From contig CBDDIP010000002.1 in NCBI GenBank assembly GCA_965229005.1, forward strand, positions 2,356,001 through 2,420,000: 64,000 bases of DNA, in the 5' to 3' direction. Source of the DNA: CBDDIP01 sp965229005 (GTDB lineage Bacteria; Actinomycetota; Acidimicrobiia; Acidimicrobiales; Ilumatobacteraceae). Positions within the stretch are counted from its first letter, which is position 1; every line of letters starts with the position of its first letter. Shown here one piece after another: positions 32,501-40,535 of the stretch. The translations under genes were made by a program, and so were the position numbers. The notes under the pieces are model-generated. The model was not told the DNA's origin. It did not search any database and was given only the letters and a program-made list of their open reading frames with translations.

Positions 32501-33013
32501 GGACGTGGTGGCCTCGAAGCGGTGCCACTGCCGATCGATCGTGTCGACCACGGCGCCGAGGCGAGCGAGGCCGACGAGCGTGGCGACGATCTGCAGCGCG
32601 TCCATGAGCTCAGGACGTTCCGGCGCGGCGTCGTAGACCTCGTCGATGATCAGCCGCCGGCGCCGCGCCGCGTCGGCCTGCGAGGTGATCTCGTCGGCCG
32701 TGGTGAACCGTGGCGGCAGGCCGGCTTCGATCGGGAAGCGGCGCAGCACGCTGGCGCAGAAGCCGTGAATCGTGCCGATGAACGCATCGTCGATGCCTGC
32801 TGCACCGCGCTCACGCAGGCGGTGCACCAGTTCGCGTGCGGCCTTGTCGGTGAACGTGATGACGGCGATCTGGCGAGGTGGGACGCCGGCGGCGATGGTG
32901 TTTGCCACGCGTGCGACGAGCTGGGTGGTCTTGCCGGAACCGGCGCCGGCCACCGCGAGCACGCGGCGATCCACGTCCTGGGCGATGGCGTCGCGAGCCG
33001 CGAGGTCGCTCAT
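29582..33013 (-). CDS. UvrD-family helicase with C-terminal RecB-type nuclease (AddA-like)
   Basis: A 1143-residue protein. Superfamily 1 helicase motifs: Walker A AGAGSGKTT at 22-30, IDD-type insertion IGTIHGFCASVLRRFP, motif II FVDEFQDTD near 313, PKQSIYAFRHAD, VLTMHAAKGLEFP near 720, and RLLYVATTRARDHLA. The C-terminus is a RecB-like nuclease: GTAVHEVLQL, VWGYVDAVF, VVVDFKTD near 1072 and QLNSYG. All catalytic residues are present. With the next gene it should resect double-strand breaks for RecA. Actinobacteria use AdnAB, AddAB-like or RecBCD complexes; this pair is closest to AddAB in that the partner lacks an intact Walker A. Starts inside the partner's stop (ATGA). Confidence 0.9.
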   Translation of the reverse strand: MSDLAARDAIAQDVDRRVLAVAGAGSGKTTQLVARVANTIAAGVPPRQIAVITFTDKAARELVHRLRERGAAGIDDAFIGTIHGFCASVLRRFPIEAGLPPRFTTADEITSQADAARRRRLIIDEVYDAAPERPELMDALQIVATLVGLARLGAVVDTIDRQWHRFEATTSSPTTITELWSAADDFLLAFDEFAGAKDNATLGAARALVAPLRERPLAVADVAALVLKLGTVGSKPERDEVLAVFNRVVRLSHSLVLDEVVDAFRRPVIREAHARIANGALGYDDLLILTERVLRTRPDVLTDARRRYQRIFVDEFQDTDRVQFEIIRMLSDPEPGVAPAASPRLFAVGDPKQSIYAFRHADVELFAGLAAHGATDGSLAELTANFRTRGNVAAWINTVMAERFRAPALSAKALNERIKADTWPPRVTVPYEPLEATRPDSAPDAHDPGPAVVLLGVTEDGTPAVHTTAELAQQAEANDVVGLVRRIIDEGWRVLRPDEHDEHGRPLTWRSRPAELGDVAVLVAKRTGLAVLESAMRRAGVPFRVEGGTLAYESREVYELLRVLRAVENPADELLVVTALRTSVLGCSDADLFIHRHRHPSGMRGWWRLPSRPEPIDPPHPTDSSDEAAALRVRAALSQLAQWSAGAHQRGPAALLAEIFDWSMGIAAATFDGSNARAETWRRVRYLIDEARAFTDETGGTLRDYLGWVADKVETVERSEIAPDETDEQSVRVLTMHAAKGLEFPIVVVAALGTKDNVQADPFTAAWVPGVGAGAADRPTYRLGKLRGASYPDRDEEAQWAEEARLLYVATTRARDHLAISCHTSARSTPNAAQRIAPHFDLTTAERWQAPSATEAIAVSPPDILGTGESAPIGTGELPARPPADRRVIWTPSALAAAQHDEPTFTDGAPRERDELLDGSDDDAGDDDIGLGGPPIAIDGFDPDPGDAGLAKDPLAGLEPTRSRGRYGTDVGTAVHEVLQLVRLDDPASGLSQLVAAACDNVDLVGAARRRVADLAGSIIASPLFERMRSAAMCEREVYVGTVVGTPPEQLTVWGYVDAVFQADDGSLVVVDFKTDSSAAGDDELLRRYATQLNSYGVAVRQATGTPVSERWLLVGRAGRPARAVLVPEAEPVWPHPGGSVIG

Positions 33014-36000
33014 CCCGCGTCCCCGATCGGCTCCGCCGACTCCCCGGACTCGGCGATGCCGACCAGCCAGCGGGCGGCGCGAGCGGTGACGTCGCCCAGC
33101 CCGAGCCCGTCAGGGCTGCAGGTGTTGCATCCCCACACGCCCGGCTGCTTGGGTCGGAAGTCGCCATCGTGCATCGCCACGGCGATGCGCGACACAGCCT
33201 CGTGGAGCACGTCGACCCACTCGTCGCGGAACGCGACGACCTCACTGGCGTCGCGGCGCAGGAACACGTACTGACCGGTGACCGGGCCACCGGCGTGTTC
33301 ACGCTGGACCACGCTGCTGTACAGGCCGGGCTGGAGGTACTCGCCGCGGGCCACTGCGTCGTCGCTGTGGGTGCGCACCTGCGCGGCCCGTGACGTCTTG
33401 AAGTCGGTGACCCGCCACGTGGACGTGCCCGCGGCACCGCCGAGCTGGTCGATGCGATCGATCTTGCCGCGGAAGGAGACGTCGCCGAAGTCGTCGATGG
33501 CCAACCGCTGAGCCGGCCACGTGCTGTCGTCGAAGCCGAACGCCTGCTCGGCGGCGATCGGGGTGCATGCTTCGTCGGCTTCGCGACGCAGCGTCGCCCG
33601 CAGCGCGCGCAGCAACATCGTGCGCTCGATGCGCCACGAGGTGGGGTGACCGAGGCGGTGCTCGGCGGCCAGCCGGCGGGCCTCGACATCGATCAGCTGC
33701 TCGGCGCGCCGCACGGTCGCGTCGAAGTGCTCACCCTGCAGCCAGGCCGGCTGCCGGCGCGCCGGCAGCGCCAGCCACTCCAGGACCAACTGCTCGACGA
33801 CGCCGTGCACGAGGTTGCCGCGGTCGCGCGGCTCGATCTCGACGATCTCACTGGGATCGGTGTCGGTGTCGACGCCGAGCACCCGCTTGACGAAGCTGTC
33901 CAGACCGCACAGCGCGTGCTCCTCGTACCGTGTGATGGCCTGGACGGTGCGCCGCGGGTCGTGCTCCGGGTGGGCGCCGATCCACCCTTCGAACTCGCCG
34001 GCCTGATCGGCGGCGCGAGCGGTGAGGGCGATCGCCCGGCGCTGCAGCTGCGTCGACGCAGCGACCATCGACGCGGTGGTGACCCGCCGTGCGGCGCACT
34101 CCGCGGCGGTGAGCGGCGCCAGGTCGAGCACACCGCTGGCGTGCGACGGATGGATCTCGATCGGGATGCCGGCGACCCATGACGACGGGTACATCGCCCC
34201 ACCGCGCCGCAGGTCGGTGCGCGCCCACGTGACCGTGACGTCTGCGCCAGAGCGCAGCAGACCGTTCCAGGCGCGAGTGAGTCGGTGGCGCTGCCAGTCG
34301 GCGTGCTCGACGACCGACGCAGCCACATCGCCGAGCTCGGACGGCACCACCAGATCGTCGGTGCGCGGCGGCGGGAGCACGCCTTCGTTGGCGCCGACGA
34401 CGAACACGCGACGGGCATCGAGGCAGACACCATGCTGGAGCGGGAGCAAGCGCACGCCGACGGCGGTGTCGCCGGCCTTGCGGACCTGCTGCTGCAGCTC
34501 GCTCTGGATGATGCGTCGCAACGCGCCGCGGTCGAACGGCACACGGGTTCGCTCGTCGTCGAACTGGGCGAGGGCGTGGACGAGCGTCTCCACCTGATCG
34601 GCGGCGCGCCGTTGCCACACCGGCGCGTCGGCCCAGTGGGTGGCACGCCAACGAACGTCGCCGATGTGATGACCGAGCTCGTCGGCCAGCGCGGTGGCAG
34701 CGGCCGTCCACGTCGTGGACCGTCGGTACGCAGTGGCGCTGCGGCGGATCGAACCGACGAGCTGCACGAGCCGGCCGAGGCTGTCCAGATCGCGCTGGTC
34801 GCCGCTGCTGTGGCCGTTCGGTGGCGCCGACGGCTCAGTCGGAGCGAAGCGCTGCCTGCGCACCCGGCGGGCCTCGAAGGCGCTGCGCAACCGGTCGATC
34901 GCGTCGTCCCAGTCGCGTTCGAGGACGACACCGGCAGTGCGGCACAGCCGGCGCCAGGCAGCGACAGGACGGGGCAGCGCACGCTCGTTGGTCCAGCGCG
35001 GGGCCACGGCAACGAGGTGCAGCACGCGCTCGCGGTCGCTGCCCTCATCGAACAGGTCGAGCAAAAGCCGCAGCACCTGCCCGGCCATCGATCCGCGGAG
35101 CAGTTCCACGGCCGGACCACTGGTGACGACACCGGCGCGAGCGAACTCGTCGCGCAGGCTGCGGGCGTAGCCACTGGCCGGCGGGTAGAGCACGACGATG
35201 TCCTCGGGCATCGCGGTGGGTGCGGGTGCGCCGAGTGCCGGGCCCCCGGGCGCGCCGGCGATGGCCTCGACCACCGTGCGCACCACCCACCGGGCCTCCT
35301 CGTCGGGGTCGGGGCTGCTGACCACGGTGGGCACGCTCGGCGCGGATGCGTCCACCGGCGGTGCCGCACCGAACAGACCGAAGAGGTCGATCAGTTGCGC
35401 GGCGAGATCGAGGTCGTCCGCCACTGGTGGGCTGGCGACGACGCGTGCAGCGGGCGCGTAGCGCAGCACGCTGCGCACGAAGCGCAGCTGCGCCGGGTGG
35501 ACGACGTCGGTGGCGACCACGACGACGGGTGCGGCGATCGTGGACGTGCCCTTCTGCAGCGCCGACATCGCTGCGCCGATCACCTGCGCCTCATCGCGAA
35601 AGCCGCGCTGCAAGAGGCGAGCGCGCGCCGCCCCGGCGACGTCAAGCAGTGCTCGGCGAACCGGCTGGCCATGGGTGAGCTCGGCACGGGCGGTGGCTTC
35701 GTCGTCCGCCAGGCGCACAGACCTCAGCCGATTGGCGGCGTGGACGAGCGCGTCGATCGTGGCCGGATGACGACGCACCGGTTCGAGCGCGGCGGGGCAG
35801 CGCTCATCGAGCTCGGCGTGCACGGCGGCGGTGAGCAGCAGCGGCGTGATCGGCCGGCTGCGACGCACCGCCAGGGGAGCGAGGTCGAGCGCCAGGTCGG
35901 GGACGGTGCTGAAACGGATGCCGGCGATGCCGATCGTGCCGCCGGCGGGCGTGACGGTGGCCGGCAGCAGTCGCCGCAGCGTGGCAGCGGTGGACCCGGG

Positions 36001-36123
36001 CGGAGTGAGGACGATCACGCTGCGCAGGGGAGCGCCCTGCTGCAGCTCGCGCACCGCGGCGGCGACGGCAGCGACGGTCTGCTGCCCTGGTGCTGCCCAG
36101 ATCGGGCTGATCGTGCCGGCCAT
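33010..36123 (-). CDS. PD-(D/E)XK nuclease family protein (AddB-like)
   Basis: A 1037-residue protein with a degraded helicase N-terminus: the Walker A position reads VLTPPGSTAATLRR, so it is unlikely to hydrolyse ATP. A C-terminal nuclease is intact: GNLVHGVVEQL (His), FRGKIDRIDQLGG (Asp), RVTDFKTS (Asp-x-Lys) and LQPGLYS (QxxxY). This is the arrangement of AddB. AddB proteins hold a 4Fe-4S cluster with Cys...CxxCx5C. Here one Cys precedes the nuclease (EEHALCGLDSF) and WGCNTCSPDGLG follows, so the last Cys is missing. Leaderless-type promoter TAGCGT sits 6 bases before the ATG. It leads the two-gene operon. Confidence 0.85.
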   Translation of the reverse strand: MAGTISPIWAAPGQQTVAAVAAAVRELQQGAPLRSVIVLTPPGSTAATLRRLLPATVTPAGGTIGIAGIRFSTVPDLALDLAPLAVRRSRPITPLLLTAAVHAELDERCPAALEPVRRHPATIDALVHAANRLRSVRLADDEATARAELTHGQPVRRALLDVAGAARARLLQRGFRDEAQVIGAAMSALQKGTSTIAAPVVVVATDVVHPAQLRFVRSVLRYAPAARVVASPPVADDLDLAAQLIDLFGLFGAAPPVDASAPSVPTVVSSPDPDEEARWVVRTVVEAIAGAPGGPALGAPAPTAMPEDIVVLYPPASGYARSLRDEFARAGVVTSGPAVELLRGSMAGQVLRLLLDLFDEGSDRERVLHLVAVAPRWTNERALPRPVAAWRRLCRTAGVVLERDWDDAIDRLRSAFEARRVRRQRFAPTEPSAPPNGHSSGDQRDLDSLGRLVQLVGSIRRSATAYRRSTTWTAAATALADELGHHIGDVRWRATHWADAPVWQRRAADQVETLVHALAQFDDERTRVPFDRGALRRIIQSELQQQVRKAGDTAVGVRLLPLQHGVCLDARRVFVVGANEGVLPPPRTDDLVVPSELGDVAASVVEHADWQRHRLTRAWNGLLRSGADVTVTWARTDLRRGGAMYPSSWVAGIPIEIHPSHASGVLDLAPLTAAECAARRVTTASMVAASTQLQRRAIALTARAADQAGEFEGWIGAHPEHDPRRTVQAITRYEEHALCGLDSFVKRVLGVDTDTDPSEIVEIEPRDRGNLVHGVVEQLVLEWLALPARRQPAWLQGEHFDATVRRAEQLIDVEARRLAAEHRLGHPTSWRIERTMLLRALRATLRREADEACTPIAAEQAFGFDDSTWPAQRLAIDDFGDVSFRGKIDRIDQLGGAAGTSTWRVTDFKTSRAAQVRTHSDDAVARGEYLQPGLYSSVVQREHAGGPVTGQYVFLRRDASEVVAFRDEWVDVLHEAVSRIAVAMHDGDFRPKQPGVWGCNTCSPDGLGLGDVTARAARWLVGIAESGESAEPIGDAG

Positions 36124-36129
36124 GAGGTC

Positions 36130-36135
36130 ACGCTA
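36130..36135 (-). promoter_or_regulatory. -10-like TAGCGT, 6 nt before the AddB-like gene
   Basis: On the - strand TAGCGT ends 6 nt before the ATG at 36123 and would drive both helicase-nuclease genes. Confidence 0.4.
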
Positions 36136-36191
36136 ACCAAGCGGTGTGACAGCCCGTTCGGGACCCCGGGTTTCGCCAGGACGGAGCGCGG

Positions 36192-36872
36192 TCAGCGCGC
36201 GGCGGTGGCCAGGCGGCGCAGTTCGTCGACCGCGTGGCCCAGACCCGCAGGGTCGCGGTACAGCGCGCTGCCGGCGACGAGCACGTTGGCCCCGGCGGCA
36301 GCCGCGCCGGTGACCGTGTCCGGCGAGATCCCGCCGTCGACCTCCACGTCCACCCGGTCGCTCGCTCCAGCTGCGTCGATCATCGCCCGAACGGCGCGGA
36401 TCTTCGGTTCCATCGTGGCGATGTACCGCTGCCCGCCGAAGCCGGGGTTGACGGTCATCACGAGCACGAGGTCGATGAGGTCGAGCACGTGGGCGATCGT
36501 GTCGATCGGCGTCGCCGGGTTCAAGGCCACCGCGGCGGTCGCGCCGAGCTCGGCGATGTTGCCCAGCGTGCGATGCAGGTGCGTGCACGCCTCAGCGTGG
36601 ACGATCAACCGCGAGCAGCCGGCCTCGATGTAGCGGGCGGCCATCACGTCGGGCGTCAGCACCATGAGGTGCGCCTCGAACGGCAGCGTCGTGTGCTGAC
36701 GCGCTGCGGCGATGACGTCCGGGCCGATGGTGAGGTTCGGCACGAACTGTCCATCCATGACATCCCACTGGATGCGGTCGCAGCCTGCCGCCTGCAGGGC
36801 GGCGACCTCCTCGCCGAGCTTGGCGAAGTCGGCCGGTAGGACGCTGGGAGCGATCTCGATGGGTCGTGACAT
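36192..36872 (-). CDS. rpe: Ribulose-phosphate 3-epimerase
   Basis: A 226-residue TIM barrel. The ATG at 36872 gives the usual IEIAPSVLPADFAKLGEEV opening; an ATG at 36953 in frame would overlap the divergent gene. Catalytic segments: DVMDGQFVPNLTIGP, FEAHLMVLTP, LVLVMTVNPGFGGQ and VEVDGGI with the metal and catalytic Asp/His ligands. It interconverts ribulose-5-phosphate and xylulose-5-phosphate in the pentose-phosphate pathway. It is divergent from the RNA methyltransferase with a 67-base gap holding both -10-like hexamers. Confidence 0.95.
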   Translation of the reverse strand: MSRPIEIAPSVLPADFAKLGEEVAALQAAGCDRIQWDVMDGQFVPNLTIGPDVIAAARQHTTLPFEAHLMVLTPDVMAARYIEAGCSRLIVHAEACTHLHRTLGNIAELGATAAVALNPATPIDTIAHVLDLIDLVLVMTVNPGFGGQRYIATMEPKIRAVRAMIDAAGASDRVDVEVDGGISPDTVTGAAAAGANVLVAGSALYRDPAGLGHAVDELRRLATAAR

Positions 36873-36880
36873 CAGCGAGC

Positions 36881-36886
36881 ACAGTA
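36881..36886 (-). promoter_or_regulatory. -10-like TACTGT, 8 nt before rpe
   Basis: On the - strand TACTGT ends 8 nt before the rpe ATG. Confidence 0.4.
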
Positions 36887-36925
36887 CCCGGCGACCGCAT
36901 CGGCCGTTCGGTGATGACGGGCCAA

Positions 36926-36931
36926 TACGCT
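36926..36931 (+). promoter_or_regulatory. -10-like TACGCT, 8 nt before the RNA methyltransferase gene
   Basis: TACGCT ends 8 nt before the ATG at 36940, back-to-back with the rpe promoter. Confidence 0.4.
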
Positions 36932-36939
36932 CGGGTGCG

Positions 36940-38151
36940 ATGCGAACCGCCACGTTGCGCCCCCACGCGCTGGCCGCGGGCGGTGACGCGATCGCCCGAC
37001 ATGCCGACGGCGATCACGTCGGCAAGTTGGTGTTCGTCGAAGGGGCGCTGCCGGACGAGCTGGTCGAGGTGGAGGTGCTCTCCTCCAAGCGCGACTTCGA
37101 CCGTGCCCGCGTGCTGACGGTGATCGAAGCATCGCCCGACCGCGTCGCGCCTCCCTGTCCCGCGCTCGCCGCCGGATGCGGTGGCTGCGACTGGCAGCAC
37201 GTGGACCCGACCGCGCAACTGCGGTGGAAGGCGACGCTGGTTGCCGACGCGTTGCGACGCATCGGACGCATCGAGGAGCCGTCGGTGTGGGCGCGCGCTG
37301 CTGTGTCGCCGTGGGCGTACCGGACGAGCGTTCGAACCACCGTCGACGCCGCCGGCCGCCTGGCGTGGCGAGCCGCAGCGTCGCATCGGACCGTCGTGCC
37401 CGGCCACTGTGCGGTCGTGCATCCGTCGATCGACGAGCTGATCCGGTCGATCACCTGGCAGGGACGTGATCGTTCGGGCGAGCAACCCGAGGTGTCGCTG
37501 CGCACGTCGATCGCCACCGGTGAACGAACCGCGTTCGCGTCCTGGGGCCACCTCGACTCGGTGCCCGAAGGTGTGAGCGTCGGTGAGGGTGCCGTCGTCC
37601 ACGAGGAGGTGGCCGGGCATCGCCTGCGGGTGTCTGCCGGCAGCTTCTTCCAGTCCGGTCCCTCAGCCGCCGAGCTGTTGGTGGCGGCAGTCGAGGACGC
37701 GGCGGCCGACGCCGTCGACGCGCCCGGGGCGATCGACGGCTACGGCGGCGTCGGCCTGTTCTCGGCTGCGCTCGGGCTCCGAGCGCCGGTGCTCGTCGAG
37801 GGCTCGGCCGCGGCGTGTGCCGACGCTCGCGTCAACCTCGCCGACCTCGGTGCGATCGTGCACGAGGCCGCGGTGGAGGAGTGGCAGCCACAGCCGGCCC
37901 AGCTGGTGATCGCCGATCCGTCACGGCGCGGACTGGGCGCCGTCGCAGCGGAACGCCTTTCGGCGGCCGGCGCCGACACGTTCGTCCTGGTCAGCTGCGA
38001 TGTCGCCTCGCTCGGCCGAGACGCCGCGCTGCTTGCCGGCCACGGCTACCACCACGCCGGCAGCGCCGTGCTCGACCTGTTTCCGCAGACCTCCCACGTC
38101 GAGGCGGTCACCCGCTTCACCCGCTCGACGACGAATCCCCGGGGCTGGTGA
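36940..38151 (+). CDS. TrmA/RlmC/RlmD-family RNA (uracil-C5-)-methyltransferase
   Basis: A 403-residue enzyme with an N-terminal TRAM domain (residues about 1-70: DGDHVGKLVFVEGALPDELV). An iron-sulfur Cys set follows, CPALAAGCGGCDWQH with a further Cys in VPGHCAVVHP. The methyltransferase domain has FFQSGPSAAELL, SAM motif DGYGGVGLFSAALGL, VIADPSRRGLG and the catalytic Cys in LVSCDVASLGRD. These match RNA m5U methyltransferases; DPSRRG and SCD vary from the Gram-negative DPPRxG and SCN. Whether the target is tRNA or 23S rRNA cannot be told. Confidence 0.88.
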   Translation: MRTATLRPHALAAGGDAIARHADGDHVGKLVFVEGALPDELVEVEVLSSKRDFDRARVLTVIEASPDRVAPPCPALAAGCGGCDWQHVDPTAQLRWKATLVADALRRIGRIEEPSVWARAAVSPWAYRTSVRTTVDAAGRLAWRAAASHRTVVPGHCAVVHPSIDELIRSITWQGRDRSGEQPEVSLRTSIATGERTAFASWGHLDSVPEGVSVGEGAVVHEEVAGHRLRVSAGSFFQSGPSAAELLVAAVEDAAADAVDAPGAIDGYGGVGLFSAALGLRAPVLVEGSAAACADARVNLADLGAIVHEAAVEEWQPQPAQLVIADPSRRGLGAVAAERLSAAGADTFVLVSCDVASLGRDAALLAGHGYHHAGSAVLDLFPQTSHVEAVTRFTRSTTNPRGW

Positions 38152-38155
38152 TCCA

Positions 38156-38803
38156 GTGGACCCCGAGCTCCGTACAGGTGGTGTGCGCCCCGACCTCACC
38201 ATCGCGTCCGACGCGGTCCTCGTGATGGGCCTGGCGCGATACGACCAAGCGTCGCTCGCCGAGCTCTACCGCCGCCACGCCGGCCCGGTGTTCGGCCTGT
38301 CGAAGCGCATCCTCGGCTCCCAGGCGCAGGCGGAAGAAGTGGTGCAGGAGGTGTTCCTGCGCCTGTGGAACCAGCCCGACCGCTTCGACCCCGAGCGCGG
38401 GACCGTGCGCAGCTACCTCCTCGCCCAGACGCACGGGCGATCGGTGGACGTGCTGCGCAGTGACATCGCCCGCAAGCGACGCGAGCAGCGCGACGCCGTG
38501 ACCGCGCCGATCGTGGACGACGGCCTGGAGCGCGAGCTGTGGGACCTGGCGCTGGCCGATCAGGTGCGCACGGCGATGGAAGCGCTGCACCCTGGCGAGC
38601 GGGCGGCGATCGAACTGGCGTACTTCGGCGGCAAGACCTACCGGGAGGTGGCCGTGACGTTGGGTGAGGCAGAGGGAACGGTGAAGAGCCGCATTCGTGC
38701 GGGCATGAAGCGGCTCCGCACCGAACTGGTGGCTGCAGGTGTGACGATGGGTTCCAACGACGGCAACCAGGAAGGCCGCCAAGACAGAGGATCATGGACA
38801 TGA
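38156..38803 (+). CDS. ECF-type RNA polymerase sigma factor (SigK-like)
   Basis: A 215-residue protein from GTG 38156; later in-frame starts are GTG 38183, GTG 38222 and ATG 38225, and the conserved domain begins only after the last. Region 2: LYRRHAGPVFGLSKRILGSQ, AEEVVQEVFLRLW, FDPERGTVRSYLLAQTHGR. Region 4: HPGERAAIELAYFGGKTYRE, VAVTLGEAEGTVKSRIRAGM. These match SigK-group ECF sigma factors. The overlapping downstream gene is an RskA-like membrane anti-sigma factor, so it should be held inactive until a signal releases it. Target promoters are not known. Confidence 0.88.
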   Translation: MDPELRTGGVRPDLTIASDAVLVMGLARYDQASLAELYRRHAGPVFGLSKRILGSQAQAEEVVQEVFLRLWNQPDRFDPERGTVRSYLLAQTHGRSVDVLRSDIARKRREQRDAVTAPIVDDGLERELWDLALADQVRTAMEALHPGERAAIELAYFGGKTYREVAVTLGEAEGTVKSRIRAGMKRLRTELVAAGVTMGSNDGNQEGRQDRGSWT

Positions 38804-39543
38804 GCGCCGACGAGCCCATGTACGACGAGCTGTTGGGCGCGTACGCCCTCGATGCCGTCGACGAAGAAGAGCGCCGCGTCGTGGAGGAGTACCTCCAGGT
38901 CAACCCGGCCGCCGCCGAGGAGGTCCGCGAGCTCCGCGAGACGGCAACGATGCTGGCGTGGTCCTCGGTGCCGGCACCGGAAGGGCTGTGGGACAAGATC
39001 GCCGCCTCGATCGAAGGCGATGCGGCTCCTGCGCCGCGCGGCGAGCTGGCCAAGGTGATGCCACCGATCCCGATCACCGTTGCATCGCGCCGTCGCAAGG
39101 TGATGCGCACCGCAGGTGCATGGGTCGCGGCCTCGGCTGCTGCAGCTGCAATCGCCGTCGTGGCCGTTCGCGTGACCGACGACGGTCCGCGCTCCAACGG
39201 CTTGGCGGCCGCCTATGCCGAAGCACGGAGCGACCGTGATTCGCGGATCGTGCAGCTCCACTCGGACGGTTCCGACGTCCTCGTCGAAGCGGTCGTCGAT
39301 CCTCGCGGTCACGGCTACGTCCAGGGCGCGTCGTTGCCTGCGCTTTCGTCGGATCGCACGTACCAGCTGTGGGGCGTGATCGACGGTTCGGCGATCTCGC
39401 TGGGCGTGCTCGGCCACAGCCCGGATCTGGAGCCGTTCTCCGTCGATGGCGACCTCACGACACTCGTCATCACCATCGAGAAGTCCGGCGGCGTCATCAG
39501 CAACGGCAACCCCGACGGCGCCTACGCCGGCGCCGTCGCCTGA
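38800..39543 (+). CDS. RskA-family anti-sigma factor
   Basis: A 247-residue single-pass membrane protein. ATG 38800 overlaps the sigma stop as ATGA and has GAGG 9 bases upstream; ATG 38794 is too close to it. The N-terminal sigma-binding helices are YDELLGAYALDAVDEEERRV, then EYLQVNPAAAEEVRELRETA. A TM segment lies near residue 105 (GAWVAASAAAAAIAVVAV), and the C-terminal RskA domain is outside (YQLWGVIDGSAISLG, VITIEKSGG). It lacks the HxxxCxxC zinc site of redox-sensing anti-sigmas. Regulated proteolysis is the known release route for the family. Confidence 0.88.
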   Translation: MSADEPMYDELLGAYALDAVDEEERRVVEEYLQVNPAAAEEVRELRETATMLAWSSVPAPEGLWDKIAASIEGDAAPAPRGELAKVMPPIPITVASRRRKVMRTAGAWVAASAAAAAIAVVAVRVTDDGPRSNGLAAAYAEARSDRDSRIVQLHSDGSDVLVEAVVDPRGHGYVQGASLPALSSDRTYQLWGVIDGSAISLGVLGHSPDLEPFSVDGDLTTLVITIEKSGGVISNGNPDGAYAGAVA

Positions 39544-39552
39544 GTCGGTGAT

Positions 39553-39921
39553 CTAGCCGCGCAGCACTCGCGCCTGCGCGGGGTCGAGGTACTCCTCGAT
39601 GCGTTGCACGTGCCCGTTGTCGATGTCCACGCGGAGCATCGCGGCCATCCTCAGTGCGCCGCCTGGAGCGGTGCCCAGCAGGACGTGCTGCTGCACGAAG
39701 CCGTCGTCGGTGATCGTCCGGCGCACCTCGGTGTAGCGCATGTCGGGCATCAACGAGTGGAGCATCGTCAGCGTCTTCAAGTTGTCGACCACGGGCTGGT
39801 CGATGTCGTCGTAGTTGTGCCAGATGGTGGCGTCCGGCGCGTAGATCTCGCGCAAGGCGTCGACGTCGCCGGCCTCGATCGCGGCGAAGAAGCGGTCGGC
39901 GATCTCGGCGTTGCTCGTCAT
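39553..39921 (-). CDS. SnoaL-like / NTF2-fold protein
   Basis: A 122-residue protein of the nuclear-transport-factor-2-like superfamily. The opening IADRFFAAIEAGDVDALREIYAPDATIW, followed by LHSLMPDMRYTEVRRTITDD, HVLLGTAPGG, and the ending IEEYLDPAQARVL, is typical of SnoaL-like proteins. These include isomerases, cyclases and orphan ligand binders. Start ATG 39921. It stops 5 bases before the oxidoreductase gene upstream in the same transcript, so it may be the third gene of that operon. Confidence 0.8.
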   Translation of the reverse strand: MTSNAEIADRFFAAIEAGDVDALREIYAPDATIWHNYDDIDQPVVDNLKTLTMLHSLMPDMRYTEVRRTITDDGFVQQHVLLGTAPGGALRMAAMLRVDIDNGHVQRIEEYLDPAQARVLRG

Positions 39922-39926
39922 GTGCG

Positions 39927-40535
39927 TCAGCCTGCCAGCCGACGCATCCGGTCCTCGACACGGGCGAGGAAGGCGGTGCGCTCCGCCTCGGAGGCGCGAT
40001 CGATCTTGTACAACGCCAGCCACGTGGTGCGGCAACGTCGGTGGCACAGCGCGCGGATCGCGCGGGACACGACCCGCTTGCCGCCTTCGCCCTCGACCGC
40101 GTTGACCCATTTCGCCGAACCGTGGCTGGTGATGACGACGAGGCGGCGGATGTTGGTCAGCAGCGGCCGCACGCGGTTGCCGCCGTCCGGCAGCTCGAAT
40201 GCGACACCGCGCACGAGGATGCGATCGAACCAGCCTTTGAGCATCGCCGGTTGGCCGCTCCACCACGTCGGGTAGACGAGCACGAGCGCCTCGCACCACC
40301 GCAGCGCCTCGACGTAGGCGATCTCGAGCGGCGCGTCGTCGCGCGTTCGGCGCTCGTGAAGGTCGAGGTAGTTGCGATGCTCGTCGCGGGTGAGCTCCGG
40401 CTGGAAGCCGTCGGCGTAGAGGTCGATCTCGCGGACCTCGTGGCCGGCACGGTGGAGACCAGCCAGTGCTCGACGGCGCAGTTCGGCGACGTACGAATCC
40501 TCCAGCGGATGGCAGTGGACGAGCAGCGTCTTCAC
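39927..40535 (-). CDS. NAD(P)H-dependent oxidoreductase, flavodoxin fold (second copy)
   Basis: A 202-residue protein from a GTG overlapping the upstream paralogue's stop as GTGA. Flavodoxin-like quinone reductase features: KTLLVHCHPLEDSYVAEL, IDLYADGFQPELT, ALVLVYPTWWSGQPAMLKGW and VVITSHGSAKW. Family members (MdaB/NQO/KefF type) reduce quinones or nitro compounds using FMN or FAD. It is about 40 percent like its neighbour by eye and presumably arose by tandem duplication. Substrate unknown. Confidence 0.88.
   Translation of the reverse strand: MKTLLVHCHPLEDSYVAELRRRALAGLHRAGHEVREIDLYADGFQPELTRDEHRNYLDLHERRTRDDAPLEIAYVEALRWCEALVLVYPTWWSGQPAMLKGWFDRILVRGVAFELPDGGNRVRPLLTNIRRLVVITSHGSAKWVNAVEGEGGKRVVSRAIRALCHRRCRTTWLALYKIDRASEAERTAFLARVEDRMRRLAG

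Noticed and set aside
30545..33274. A 909-codon + strand frame antisense to the helicase-nuclease
   Set aside because: The - strand product carries all helicase and nuclease motifs; the + reading has none.
29582..36123. Calling the helicase-nuclease pair AdnAB
   Set aside because: AdnA and AdnB each have a helicase-type motor. The 33010-36123 protein has no usable Walker A, so AddAB-like fits better.
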